Assembly (NCBI GenBank): GCA_030141605.1
Contig: JAQGDQ010002425.1
Coordinates: 1 to 26,544 of the forward strand
Length of the DNA stretch: 26,544 bases
Source: Tubiluchus corallicola
Taxonomy: Eukaryota > Priapulida > Priapulimorpha > Priapulimorphida > Tubiluchidae
Reading direction: 5' to 3'
A program made the translations under genes and the position numbers. Of the stretch, positions 1 to 6,911 are shown piece after piece. The notes under the pieces are model-generated. The model did not search any database and was not told the origin of the DNA. It saw only the letters and a list, made by a program, of their open reading frames with translations. Each line of letters starts with the position of its first letter. The stretch's first letter is position 1.

Positions 1-1227
1 ATTGCAGAAGCCAAATGCTTAAGAGCCTACTATTATTTCAACTTAGTAAGAACCTTTGGTGGAGTGCCTGTATATACAACTATTTCTCCCAGCCAGTTCA
101 ATAAGCTACCAAGGAACACACGCGATGAAACTTATGAACAAGTAGAAAGAGATGCACTGGACGCCTTAAACACCGAAGAGTTTCCAGAAACAGACGTAAA
201 ACGAGAGGGCAGGCTTTCAAAGAGAACTGCTCGCGGACTATTGGTAAAAGCATATGCACAATGGGCAGGAAAATACGACGAAAATGGAGATGTTTTGCAA
301 GACTTAGATTTATGGAGAGAAGCCAAAGAAATTGCAGTACCCTTAAAAGAATTGCCTTTGTGGTCTGGAGAGGATTATGAAAACTTATTCAGAAAAAAAG
401 GTGAAAATAGCGATGAAACTATTTTAGAAGTTCAATATATGCTTGACGGACCTCACGACCAATACGGCAACGGGGCTCTCTTTTTACAAATGTCTGGACA
501 CGCGGGTGGGAAAGCTGTTTTTCATCCTACAAAAGACCTATTTGAAACCTTCGAGGAAGGAGATAAAAGAAGGGAGCTTACTTTGGCAACAGCAGACTCT
601 ATATTCAACTGGGAGTTAGAAAGATTTGAAGAAACACCCTCTACATATATAAATCAAGAAACAGGTTATATGTTTATAAAAGCTTACAGAAAACCCGGTG
701 ATTCCGAAAGGCAAACATTTGGCAATTCTACTGATTGGAGGTATTCAGGCTATAACGACCGCACCATACGCTTGACAGATATTTATCTACTATATGCCGA
801 AGCTTGTGCTAGAACAAATGATGAAGACAATGCAAGAACTTATTTGAACGAAGTGAGAAAAAGAGCAAGAGAGTATGCAATATCAAAAGGCGAAGCTAAC
901 TCTGTTTTGCCCGATGTTTTAAGTTCTGGGCAAGAGTTAATAGAAGCCATACTACACGAAAGAAGAGTAGAGCTGGCAGGAGAAGGCCACCGCTGGTACG
1001 ACTTGGTAAGAACAGGCAAGCTAAAAAAAGTTATGGAAAATGGGTATGAAGCCCCTTGGCCTGAATACAAAAATTTCTTTAAAGACAGTGAAGGAAACTC
1101 AGTATCTCCTCCTGTTGATACTGTAAAAATAGAAAGTTTTAACATAAAAAAATTTCACGTTCTACCTCTACCTATAAGAGATGTGGAAAACTCTTTTGGT
1201 ATATTAGAGCAAAATTTTGGCTATTAA
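1..1227 (+). CDS. SusD/RagB-family outer-membrane nutrient-binding lipoprotein, 5'-truncated by window edge
   Basis: The reading frame is open from base 1, so the GTG at 64 is not the true start; 408 residues are visible. Frame-1 translation begins with the SusD helix AEAKCLRAYYYFNLVRTFGG, which normally lies about 110-140 residues into the protein, so signal peptide and lipobox are outside the window. Later SusD landmarks follow in order: the TPR-like RLTDIYLLYAEACART helix, then ILHERRVELAGEGHRWYDLV and a short C-terminal strand ending in NFGY. SusD proteins sit on the cell surface as lids on SusC TonB-dependent transporters and bind oligosaccharide. The SusC partner would be expected immediately upstream. 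The frame is intact to TAA. Which glycan is bound cannot be read from the sequence. Confidence 0.93.
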   Translation: MAEAKCLRAYYYFNLVRTFGGVPVYTTISPSQFNKLPRNTRDETYEQVERDALDALNTEEFPETDVKREGRLSKRTARGLLVKAYAQWAGKYDENGDVLQDLDLWREAKEIAVPLKELPLWSGEDYENLFRKKGENSDETILEVQYMLDGPHDQYGNGALFLQMSGHAGGKAVFHPTKDLFETFEEGDKRRELTLATADSIFNWELERFEETPSTYINQETGYMFIKAYRKPGDSERQTFGNSTDWRYSGYNDRTIRLTDIYLLYAEACARTNDEDNARTYLNEVRKRAREYAISKGEANSVLPDVLSSGQELIEAILHERRVELAGEGHRWYDLVRTGKLKKVMENGYEAPWPEYKNFFKDSEGNSVSPPVDTVKIESFNIKKFHVLPLPIRDVENSFGILEQNFGY

Positions 1228-1412
1228 TTCATTTAACTGCCCCCTTATGAAAAAAGCACACAACCAGCCAAATAAGAATGTAGGCAAAAAGAAAACAAAG
1301 CATAATATAATAGAAATAATCAAAAAAAATACCTGATTAATAGCCTCTACAAATGAATAAAATTTACCCCTAATTTGTTTTGTATTTTCACCCACCACCC
1401 GACTTGGCAACT
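1228..1412. other. AT-rich spacer after the first susD-like gene
   Basis: I see no convincing gene here. A 29-codon frame from ATG 1249 (MKKAHNQPNKN...) lacks a hydrophobic leader and is probably noise. The minus-strand frame over 1204-1410 overlaps the susD end and has no family signature. A glycan-binding lipoprotein gene often follows susD; here the next coding sequence (1522 on) lacks its 5' end, so this spacer probably reflects a rearrangement. Confidence 0.4.
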
Positions 1413-1488
1413 ATCCTTTTCTTGCCGTGTTTTACTCTTAGGGTTTTGCTGATACTGCTTTTGCGTTGTGTAAAGCTATAAGTTTGCT
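1413..1488 (-). pseudogene. Scrap of a tail-fibre-like gene (third, most decayed copy)
   Basis: Read on the minus strand, about 76 bp match the middle of the intact tail-fibre-like gene at 4449-5195 (its QQTYSFTES...KTLRVRTRQEKD segment) and the second copy at 2224-2742. The match starts at the QTYSFT codons and stops abruptly after the codons for EKD. One base is missing relative to the intact copy in the RVRT codons, so the frame is broken. Both flanks are unrelated to the tail gene; the right junction, near 1488-1492, runs straight into a plus-strand DUF5018-like frame. This is a gene relic with no coding capacity of its own. Confidence 0.75.
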
Positions 1489-1521
1489 TTTCAAAGAGAT
1501 GACGACTGGGAAGAAGCAATA

Positions 1522-2031
1522 ATGGGCGATAAAGAAAACCCAGAGCAACATAAAACAGAGCATTATTTCTATGTTCCTATTACCTATGCTTATAAAACAG
1601 ATATGAATGTAGAAAATTTAAACGCCAAAGTAGAAATATCCGAAGGAGCTACCATAGAACCCAACCCAGAAAATATAAAAAACTATACAGAACCTGTAAA
1701 ATTTACTGTAACTTCTGAAATAGGACTATATACACACTATTTAGTCACCACAAGAGCCGCATCTACAGAAACGAAAATAGACACGTTCTATTTTTCGAGA
1801 AGCAATAACGGATTTGAAGCAATAGGAATTATTACTAATAATCAAATAGCAGTAGAAGTACCCTATGACACAGATACTACAAAGCTCATTCCTAGCATAA
1901 AAATATCTGAAGGAGCTACCATCAGCCCTAAAATAGATACAACTAACTTTGCCAACCCAGTATACTATACCGTAACAGCTGAAGACGATAACTTTACACA
2001 AGGCTATGAAGTAACTGTAACCATGCAATAA
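1522..2031 (+). pseudogene. Ig-like (DUF5018-type) repeat protein, headless remnant
   Basis: The frame encodes 169 residues with one partial and one full beta-sandwich repeat. Each carries the hallmarks SEGATI(E/S)P, a PVxYTVT(A/S)E strand and a closing Tyr-rich strand. Proteins of this type in Bacteroidota are secreted surface lipoproteins often found next to SusC/SusD. This one has no signal peptide or lipobox. The same frame stays open upstream of the ATG (DDDWEEAI) until it meets the tail-gene scrap at about 1488, so the true 5' end has been replaced. A further repeat in another frame lies just downstream (2040-2213). I therefore treat it as the middle of a broken lipoprotein gene, although expression of the 169-residue piece cannot be excluded. 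Confidence 0.6.
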
Positions 2032-2039
2032 GATTAAAC

Positions 2040-2213
2040 GTGCCTGCTGGGGCAAAGGAAAACAATCTTACTCCCACTATAAAACTCTCTCCCAGAGCTA
2101 CTGTGAACCCTGCAAGTGGTGAGGAGCAAGATTTTTCAGACATCACAGTAATTTACACCGTAACCGCAGGTAATGGTGACACCAAAAAATACTCTGTATC
2201 TGTAATAGAGTAG
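2040..2213 (+). pseudogene. Detached C-terminal DUF5018-type repeat
   Basis: A 57-codon frame ending in TAG encodes VPAGAKENNLTPTIKLSP, then ATVNPASGEEQDF and VIYTVTAGNGDTKKYSVSV. This is the second half of the same Ig-like repeat seen at 1522-2031 and in the intact lipoprotein at 2875-4359. It is in a different frame from 1522-2031 and lacks the first strands of its repeat (the part resembling LLSFKF), so an internal deletion or frameshift separates it from the preceding piece. It ends 10 bp before the stop codon of the convergent tail-gene remnant. Probably the old 3' end of the gene whose middle is 1522-2031. Confidence 0.65.
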
Positions 2214-2223
2214 CCCTGTAATA

Positions 2224-2742
2224 TTACCAACCACCAATGTTACGGTCGTAGACTCTACCTTCTACAAAAAATCCATCACCTGTTGGGGTATAGCTGAATG
2301 CATATCTGTAACGAATTCCAGAGTGTTCTGTTGTCCAAGACACACCTGGTACGCCAGAAACATTTCCATAAAAACAAGCACCTGTGGCTGGTTTTAGGTC
2401 TGTATAGTTTGGATTATAATCCCTAATATCTACATAAATATAACCTAATTGTGACTTGCCAATTTCAGAAACAGGTAGTTCTACATTTAGAGACCAAGCG
2501 TGTACATTTAGTGGCCCAGAGCATGAGTCTACGTTTTTAGCACGTACGGTCAAAACCCCACTAATCGTTGTTGGCGGTCTTGCCCCCACTGTTACATCTC
2601 CCGTTTCTCCATAATCCGATACCACCCCATCCTTTTCTTACCATGTTCTTACTCTAAAAGTTTTGCTGCTATTGCTTTCTGTAAAGCTATAAGTTTGTTG
2701 CCCTGTATTTCGGTTAGTTACAAAAGTCCAACTACCACTATC
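2224..2742 (-). pseudogene. Tail-fibre-like gene, 5'-truncated copy with nonsense codon
   Basis: Minus-strand sequence from about 2742 down to the TAA at 2224 parallels the intact gene at 4449-5195. The first part gives SGSWTFVTNRNTGQQTYSFT and continues to RVRTW; then a TAA replaces the CAA (Gln) codon of the intact copy at about 2638-2640. The frame continues as EKDGVVSDYGETGDVTVGA and on to a C-terminal domain. That domain differs greatly from the intact copy but keeps the closing pattern YRYAFSYTPTGDGFFVEGRVY, versus YRFRFTPVANNFLVRGVAYS. Homology begins abruptly at 2742; the first ~90 codons are missing. A 133-residue piece could in theory start at GTG 2625 but has no plausible start region. 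Read as a decayed paralogue with an alternative tip domain. Confidence 0.75.
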
Positions 2743-2874
2743 TTAAAAGCTCATTAAGGTTTGAAAAAAAAGTGTATTGCTCCTTTTAATTTCTTGTAAA
2801 AAGCTTTTTTTTTTAATAAAAAATGATTATTATTGCACATTATTTAAAAAAATTAATTTAAAAATTTGTGTATT

Positions 2875-4359
2875 ATGAGCAAAAAATTATTAATCTTACT
2901 CTTAGCAGCAATCTTAGTTAATTGTAGCAAGGAAGATGAGATAAGTGATGGAACTGGTAATAGCGACGAAAACTATTTGTTATCATTTAAATTAAGTCAA
3001 GAGATAAATCAAGGTTTAACGGAGACATATACAATAGAAAACCCTACCGATGAAAATGAAGGAACTGTAAATTCTATAAGATTACCTTCTGAAACAGACA
3101 GAAAGGAACTGATACCAACTTTCACAGCAAGCGAGGGAGCAGTAGTTAAAATAGAAAAAGGAAACCTTATTATAACTCAAACATCAGGAAAAACTAAACA
3201 TAATTTTTCTGACAACGATAAAACTACTGCTACAAAATATATTGTTAGCTCTGAGAGTGGAAAAGATAGAGTATATTATATCTCAATTTCGTCATACAAC
3301 AATGAAGATAGCTTATTAAGTTTCAAGTTTGATAAAGACATTACAGAAAACGATGAACTTGGACTTACAGAAACAGCTGAGATAAAAAAAGAAGATATTG
3401 TTACGGGAGATAATACCCTAGAAGCCTTTTTTGAAGATGTTTCTTCTAATGAGAACTTGAACGGATTAATAGCAACGTTCAAGGTAAGTGAAGGAGCTAT
3501 AGTTACGGTTGGTAATGACGTGCAAAAATCAGGAGAAACGGAAAATGACTTTAGTAGTCCCGTAGTATACACTGTTACTTCAGAGGATGGGGAAACATCA
3601 ACAACTTACACAATCAATGTTAATGCCTCTCAACGAACAGGTAACGATTTTTCACTATTCCAGTTTACTAAAGAAGCAAATACAAACATACAACAAACTG
3701 TTATAGGTATAATTGAGAATATTGACGCTAATGCAGGAACTGTTACATTGACCGTTCCTCATGGCACAGCAGTAGATGATAGCTTGGTAGCAAGCTTTAT
3801 AACAAGTGCAGGGGTCAAAAGTGTTACCGTAGATGGAGAAAAACAAATATCAGGAAAAACTAAACATGATTTTACTGCTGACAAAACATACACCGTTACC
3901 GCTGAGAATGGAGGTACGAGAACATATACTGTTTCTGTTGCATACGGACACGAAAATGCAGGAGATTACGAAGGAGAACAAAAATTCATTGCAGGAAACA
4001 ATGGCGATGGTCCAAATGGTGAGGGTACATGCACTTTCACACAGAAAGTGTATCTATCTATAGATAACAACAACAACCTTACAGGACAGGCATATATAGA
4101 AGGAGAACACACAAGTCAGTCAAACATATTTTTTTATCCAGAAACAGCCGTAGATGATAATACAGGAGATTTTAATTTCAATACAACCTATACACCTTCT
4201 TCTTCTTCTGCAATTATAACTAATGGTTGTCTCACCCTTGACAATGAGATAACAATAGCTATTACAGGCAATGTAGACAATGGTAAAATTACTGGTACAG
4301 GTCAAAACGCAGGTGAAACAATTACTATAGAAAATATTAATGCACACAGAGTTAGGTAA
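2875..4359 (+). CDS. Surface lipoprotein with three DUF5018-type Ig-like repeats and a unique C-terminal domain
   Basis: Start chosen at ATG 2875; the upstream in-frame TTG at 2866 adds only three residues before the leader. Residues 1-17 form an SPII signal (ILVNC, Cys17), followed by an acidic linker rich in S, D and E, as expected of exported Bacteroidota lipoproteins. Three repeats follow at about 35-138, 146-249 and 259-356. Each runs LLSFKx/FSLFQF, then (S)EGAxV or SAGVKSV, a short xSGxTxxDF turn and xYTVTAExG...TYTVSV. Residues about 360-494 (GTCTFTQKVYLSID to ITGNVDNGKITGTG) form an unrecognised, probably beta-rich domain with two Cys. Likely a cell-surface glycan-binding or adhesion protein. 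It is convergent with the tail-fibre-like gene at 4449, mirroring the decayed pair 1522-2213/2224-2742. Function not proven. Confidence 0.88.
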   Translation: MSKKLLILLLAAILVNCSKEDEISDGTGNSDENYLLSFKLSQEINQGLTETYTIENPTDENEGTVNSIRLPSETDRKELIPTFTASEGAVVKIEKGNLIITQTSGKTKHNFSDNDKTTATKYIVSSESGKDRVYYISISSYNNEDSLLSFKFDKDITENDELGLTETAEIKKEDIVTGDNTLEAFFEDVSSNENLNGLIATFKVSEGAIVTVGNDVQKSGETENDFSSPVVYTVTSEDGETSTTYTINVNASQRTGNDFSLFQFTKEANTNIQQTVIGIIENIDANAGTVTLTVPHGTAVDDSLVASFITSAGVKSVTVDGEKQISGKTKHDFTADKTYTVTAENGGTRTYTVSVAYGHENAGDYEGEQKFIAGNNGDGPNGEGTCTFTQKVYLSIDNNNNLTGQAYIEGEHTSQSNIFFYPETAVDDNTGDFNFNTTYTPSSSSAIITNGCLTLDNEITIAITGNVDNGKITGTGQNAGETITIENINAHRVR

Positions 4360-4376
4360 AACAAATAACCAATATA

Positions 4377-4414
4377 CATACCCCATAAATAACGAAACGA
4401 ACTTATGGGGTATG
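4377..4414. terminator. Perfect 12-bp hairpin between convergent genes, candidate bidirectional terminator
   Basis: CATACCCCATAA (4377-4388) and TTATGGGGTATG (4403-4414) are exact inverted repeats around a 14-nt loop. They sit 18 bp after the stop of the plus-strand lipoprotein gene and 35 bp beyond the stop of the minus-strand tail gene. The G/C core is only four pairs and no long T-run follows on either side, so termination strength is uncertain, but position and symmetry fit a shared terminator. Confidence 0.6.
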
Positions 4415-4448
4415 CTATTAAGAGTAATCTTTATACCACAAGAGATTT

Positions 4449-5195
4449 TTAATGTGCAAAAGGTGAGTAAGCCACCCCGCGAACAAGAAAATTATTTGCC
4501 ACTGGCGTAAATCTAAATCTATAGGTTATAGTACAACCTTGACTGTCAACAGAAACAACAGATATACTCGCACCAGTAACACCAGTACTCTGGCAGACTG
4601 ATGATGATGTGGTTATAACACGCCCCAGATATCCAAATGTTACATCTACACTTTTTTGCTTATTAGGCTCTCCTAAAAAAGATTTAGAAAAATAACTAAT
4701 TTCGTTTGACCAACAACTTCCTCCATTGAGGAGAACAAGTGAAACCCTTACAGATCCACCATAATAAGCCCCCACTGTTACACCCCCCGTTTCTCGATAA
4801 TCTGATACCACCCCATCCTTTTCTTGCCGTGTTCTTACCCTTAATGTTTTGCTACTTGAGCTTTTGCTTTCTGTAAAGCTATAGGTTTGCTGCCCTGCAT
4901 TTCGGTTAGTTACAAAAGTCCAACTACCACTATTTATTCGTTTTTCCACACGCGTTAGCCCTTCGTTTACAAGGTGGCTTTTGTTGATATTGCCCGATAT
5001 GGTAACAGGGTTGCTGCTACTGTTGCTAAGGGATATACTAGGTGCAGTAGTTCCCAGTTGGTAATACATATTGCCATCCAAGCCTTTTATTCCTTTTACA
5101 GTCTTTAAATTACTACCCACATTTACCTTTTTTAGATGTTTCTTGCTCCTATCATTGTTTTTGACATACAATTTCTCTTTCCATATTTTTGTCAT
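4449..5195 (-). CDS. Phage tail-fibre-like protein with fibronectin/Ig-like middle domain and variable tip
   Basis: 248 residues, ATG at 5195, no signal peptide. Residues 1-50 are basic and lead into a GLDGNMYYQLG segment. Residues about 52-145 look like an Ig/FN3-type domain (ISLSNSSSNPVTISGNI, SGSWTFVTNRNAGQQTYSFT, KTLRVRTRQEKDGVVSDYRE). About 146-248 form a Gly/Ser/Val-rich C-terminal domain. It lies 21 bp downstream of another tail-fibre-like gene (5217-5867) on the same strand and is probably co-transcribed. Two partial copies (1413-1488 and 2224-2742) share the middle domain, but the longer copy carries a different C-terminal domain; this is the usual pattern of receptor-binding fibre tips. 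Family assignment rests on context and architecture, not on a named domain. Confidence 0.7.
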   Translation of the reverse strand: MTKIWKEKLYVKNNDRSKKHLKKVNVGSNLKTVKGIKGLDGNMYYQLGTTAPSISLSNSSSNPVTISGNINKSHLVNEGLTRVEKRINSGSWTFVTNRNAGQQTYSFTESKSSSSKTLRVRTRQEKDGVVSDYRETGGVTVGAYYGGSVRVSLVLLNGGSCWSNEISYFSKSFLGEPNKQKSVDVTFGYLGRVITTSSSVCQSTGVTGASISVVSVDSQGCTITYRFRFTPVANNFLVRGVAYSPFAH

Positions 5196-5216
5196 AATAC
5201 TTGATATTTTATAAGA

Positions 5217-5867
5217 TTAGTAATACAAACTACCAGCAGGGTCGGAAGACTGAAAACTGCCTTCTGTTTTCACAAGAGGTTTGTTCAGTATCTGAGCCAC
5301 TCCACTTGTTGCAGCCCAGTCACTATTCTTCTGCGGCTCTAAATTATTCACCGCATCCCTCACTGCCTTACTGGTGGCAAGGGTGTTGCTACTGTTCAAT
5401 GTGGTGCTGTCGCTTTTGGGTAAGCCTACAAGTTCTCCATTGGGATTTATCTTGGCTAGTCGTAGGTTGGGGTAGTTGTTTGCGTTTATTTCTAGTTCAT
5501 TAGCTCCTGTGGACGATGTGTTTACCTCGGCTACATACCTACGTGAGATGGCTAGTGCTGTTCCGCCAACATATTCGCGTTTTTTTACCTCTACTTCGCT
5601 TTTACTTAGGTAAATAGGTAGTGTGGTGTTGGTAAGGGCTTCGAAGTAGCAGAATTCACCATCTATATAGGCTATGCCTTCGCTTAGGTTGTAGGGTCCT
5701 GTGCCTGTTGCTTCTATGCCGGCTACTACACAGTTGCCTACTCCTTCAAGCAGCTTGTTGCTTATTTCAAGTAGTGTGTTTTGCATATTCACCCAATCGT
5801 CCGAGAACCATTTACGTCCTCCTTCTCCAGTTGTGTAAACTTGTCTTTCTAAACTTTTTTTTGCCAT
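5217..5867 (-). CDS. Phage tail-fibre/baseplate-like protein
   Basis: 216 residues, ATG at 5867, no leader peptide. The N-terminal half (WFSDDWVNMQNTLLEISNKL, then NCVVAGIEATGTGPYNLSEG and IAYIDGEFCYFEA) resembles Bacteroidota prophage proteins that precede fibre tips, where a 'spontaneous value' strand is followed by an initial-domain beta sandwich. The C-terminal part has two motifs common in tail fibres: SSNTLATSKAVRDAVNNLE (about residues 158-176) and DWAATSGVAQILNKP (about 183-197). It ends in SLYY. The next gene on the same strand (4449-5195) starts 21 bp later, so the two probably form a fibre module. No other virion genes are visible. Confident as phage-tail-related; exact role (fibre, connector, baseplate) uncertain. 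Confidence 0.75.
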   Translation of the reverse strand: MAKKSLERQVYTTGEGGRKWFSDDWVNMQNTLLEISNKLLEGVGNCVVAGIEATGTGPYNLSEGIAYIDGEFCYFEALTNTTLPIYLSKSEVEVKKREYVGGTALAISRRYVAEVNTSSTGANELEINANNYPNLRLAKINPNGELVGLPKSDSTTLNSSNTLATSKAVRDAVNNLEPQKNSDWAATSGVAQILNKPLVKTEGSFQSSDPAGSLYY

Positions 5868-6090
5868 AGTTTTACTTTTTTTTAAATGTTTTTATTAATA
5901 AAATTGTTTTGATACTACTCTTTTGTGTTCTCTTACTTGGCCCAACCAAGCGTAGTGAGCTCACGAGTGCTTTTGAGTATTGTAGTTGTACGAGCAAAGA
6001 ACATAAGGCCAAGCCTGTAAGTGCTTTTTCTTCTTGTTCTTTTCGTCCTTCGCTACAAAGGGCTCAACACTGTTTTTATTAGGCAGTATC
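5868..6090. other. Gap between the HTH gene and the tail-fibre genes
   Basis: No gene with a plausible start is visible. On the minus strand a frame of about 60 codons without ATG runs from the TGA near 6063 to a TAA near 5881; composition gives no family hint. CTTGGCC (5936-5942) and GGCCAAG (6008-6014) are inverted repeats 65 nt apart and could fold in a leader RNA of the tail genes. The last 30 bp before the tail gene are T-rich on the plus strand (A-rich in the message), a usual Bacteroidota translation-initiation context. Confidence 0.35.
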
Positions 6091-6111
6091 ATATTCTGCT
6101 GTGCAGAATAT
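6091..6111. terminator. Short perfect hairpin downstream of the HTH gene
   Basis: ATATTCTGC (6091-6099), loop TGT, GCAGAATAT (6103-6111): a 9-bp perfect stem 22 bp beyond the stop of the HTH gene. On the plus strand it is followed by TTAGTTTTTAG, a better poly-T tail than on the minus strand. Position suggests a terminator or attenuator between the HTH gene and the tail genes; an operator is possible. Confidence 0.45.
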
Positions 6112-6132
6112 TTAGTTTTTAGTCCTTAGTGG

Positions 6133-6342
6133 TTAAGTGTTTTTGTTCTTTTTGCTGTGCTTTACAAGTACTTTATCTATGTCTGTAAATACATCTATTA
6201 CATTCTGATATAGCCTTGTTTGCCTCACTCCTTTTGATTTTCCATTCTTTATCTGATTTACATAAACAGATGAACAACCTAAGGCTTTGGCTATGTTTTC
6301 ACTTAACGGACCTTTCATCGGATACTTTAAATTTATTTTCAT
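6133..6342 (-). CDS. Small Cro/C1 (XRE)-type helix-turn-helix protein
   Basis: 69 residues, ATG at 6342. The core ENIAKALGCSSVYVNQIKNG (about residues 15-34) has the spacing of an XRE helix-turn-helix: a first helix with a small residue, the turn at Gly-Cys, then a recognition helix SVYVNQIKNGKSK. A basic tail (KHSKKNKNT) ends the protein. There is no ligand or peptidase domain, so it resembles small phage or mobile-element repressors and Cro-like proteins. It lies upstream of the tail-fibre genes on the same strand and has its own strong promoter (6373-6404). It plausibly regulates the tail module, but no operator is proven. Confidence 0.7.
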   Translation of the reverse strand: MKINLKYPMKGPLSENIAKALGCSSVYVNQIKNGKSKGVRQTRLYQNVIDVFTDIDKVLVKHSKKNKNT

Positions 6343-6372
6343 TTTTTATTTATGTATTTATTATTATGACAA

Positions 6373-6404
6373 CAAATATAGGTGTTTTTTTTCTTCTATG
6401 CAAA
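6373..6404 (-). promoter_or_regulatory. Bacteroidota-type promoter of the HTH gene
   Basis: On the minus strand TTTG (6404-6401), 20-nt spacer, then TATATTTG (6380-6373) match the Bacteroidota sigma-ABfr consensus TTTG-N19-21-TAnnTTTG exactly. Transcription would start near 6366, about 25 bp before the ATG at 6342. Confidence 0.65.
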
Positions 6405-6911
6405 TAATTTAACATATTTTTTTCTCCTATTTTATGATGATATCTAAAAGGATTTTTAAATGCCCTGAAAATCAGAAAATTACAAGATGTGAGTTTTATG
6501 AGGAAATTGGTCTTCAAAAGGGCTTATTGATAAAAAAGGAATATAAGAATAGATATAGCAGATAAGATTCTTCTCTTTTATAACATAAGTCCCGAATGAT
6601 TATTAACAGGTAAAGTAGAAAGGTAGAAAAGTAAGGAAGAAAAATACTTGATAGGTTTGCGTAAAATATCTACCATCCTAGCACAATATACATTGAGAAA
6701 TCTCTAAGCTAAAAAGTTTTTAGAAAAAAAGCTTTGGAAAAACTATAATATTGTACTTATCCTCTTTATGAGTTGTAGTTCTCAAAAACAAGGGTGTAAA
6801 GAATTAACAAAACTTACAGGTTTTATTCTATTACCTGAAATAGAAATAAAAGGTGTCAAGGGTTTTAATTATCAATTTGTATGTAGTTGCTAAAAATTAC
6901 ACATAATTTTG
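6405..6911. other. Largely non-coding stretch with two doubtful small frames
   Basis: About 500 bp between the phage-like patch and the sulfatase operon. Two short plus-strand frames exist. One (6434-6565, 43 codons, starting MMISKRIFKCPENQK) has no known match by eye. The other (6768-6893, 41 codons, starting MSCSSQKQGCKELTK) is preceded by an in-frame hydrophobic NIVLILF segment, so it reads like a lipoprotein leader that has lost its own start codon. The rest is AT-rich with no RNA gene visible. Consistent with degraded sequence at the border of an accessory insert. Confidence 0.4.

Noticed and set aside
1204-1410. 68-codon minus-strand frame with a hydrophobic stretch
   Set aside because: Overlaps the end of the susD gene, has no recognisable domain, and the hydrophobic run arises from A-rich + strand sequence.
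3833-4063. 76-codon frame inside the DUF5018-type lipoprotein
   Set aside because: Overlaps the third repeat in another frame; composition and lack of start signals point to a shadow.
5881-6063. About 60-codon minus-strand open frame without ATG upstream of the tail genes
   Set aside because: No start codon, no domain, biased composition; not enough to call a gene.
6893-6910. 7-bp A/T-only hairpin just after the sulfatase stop
   Set aside because: The stem AAAATTA/TAATTTT has no G/C pairs; too weak to call a terminator.
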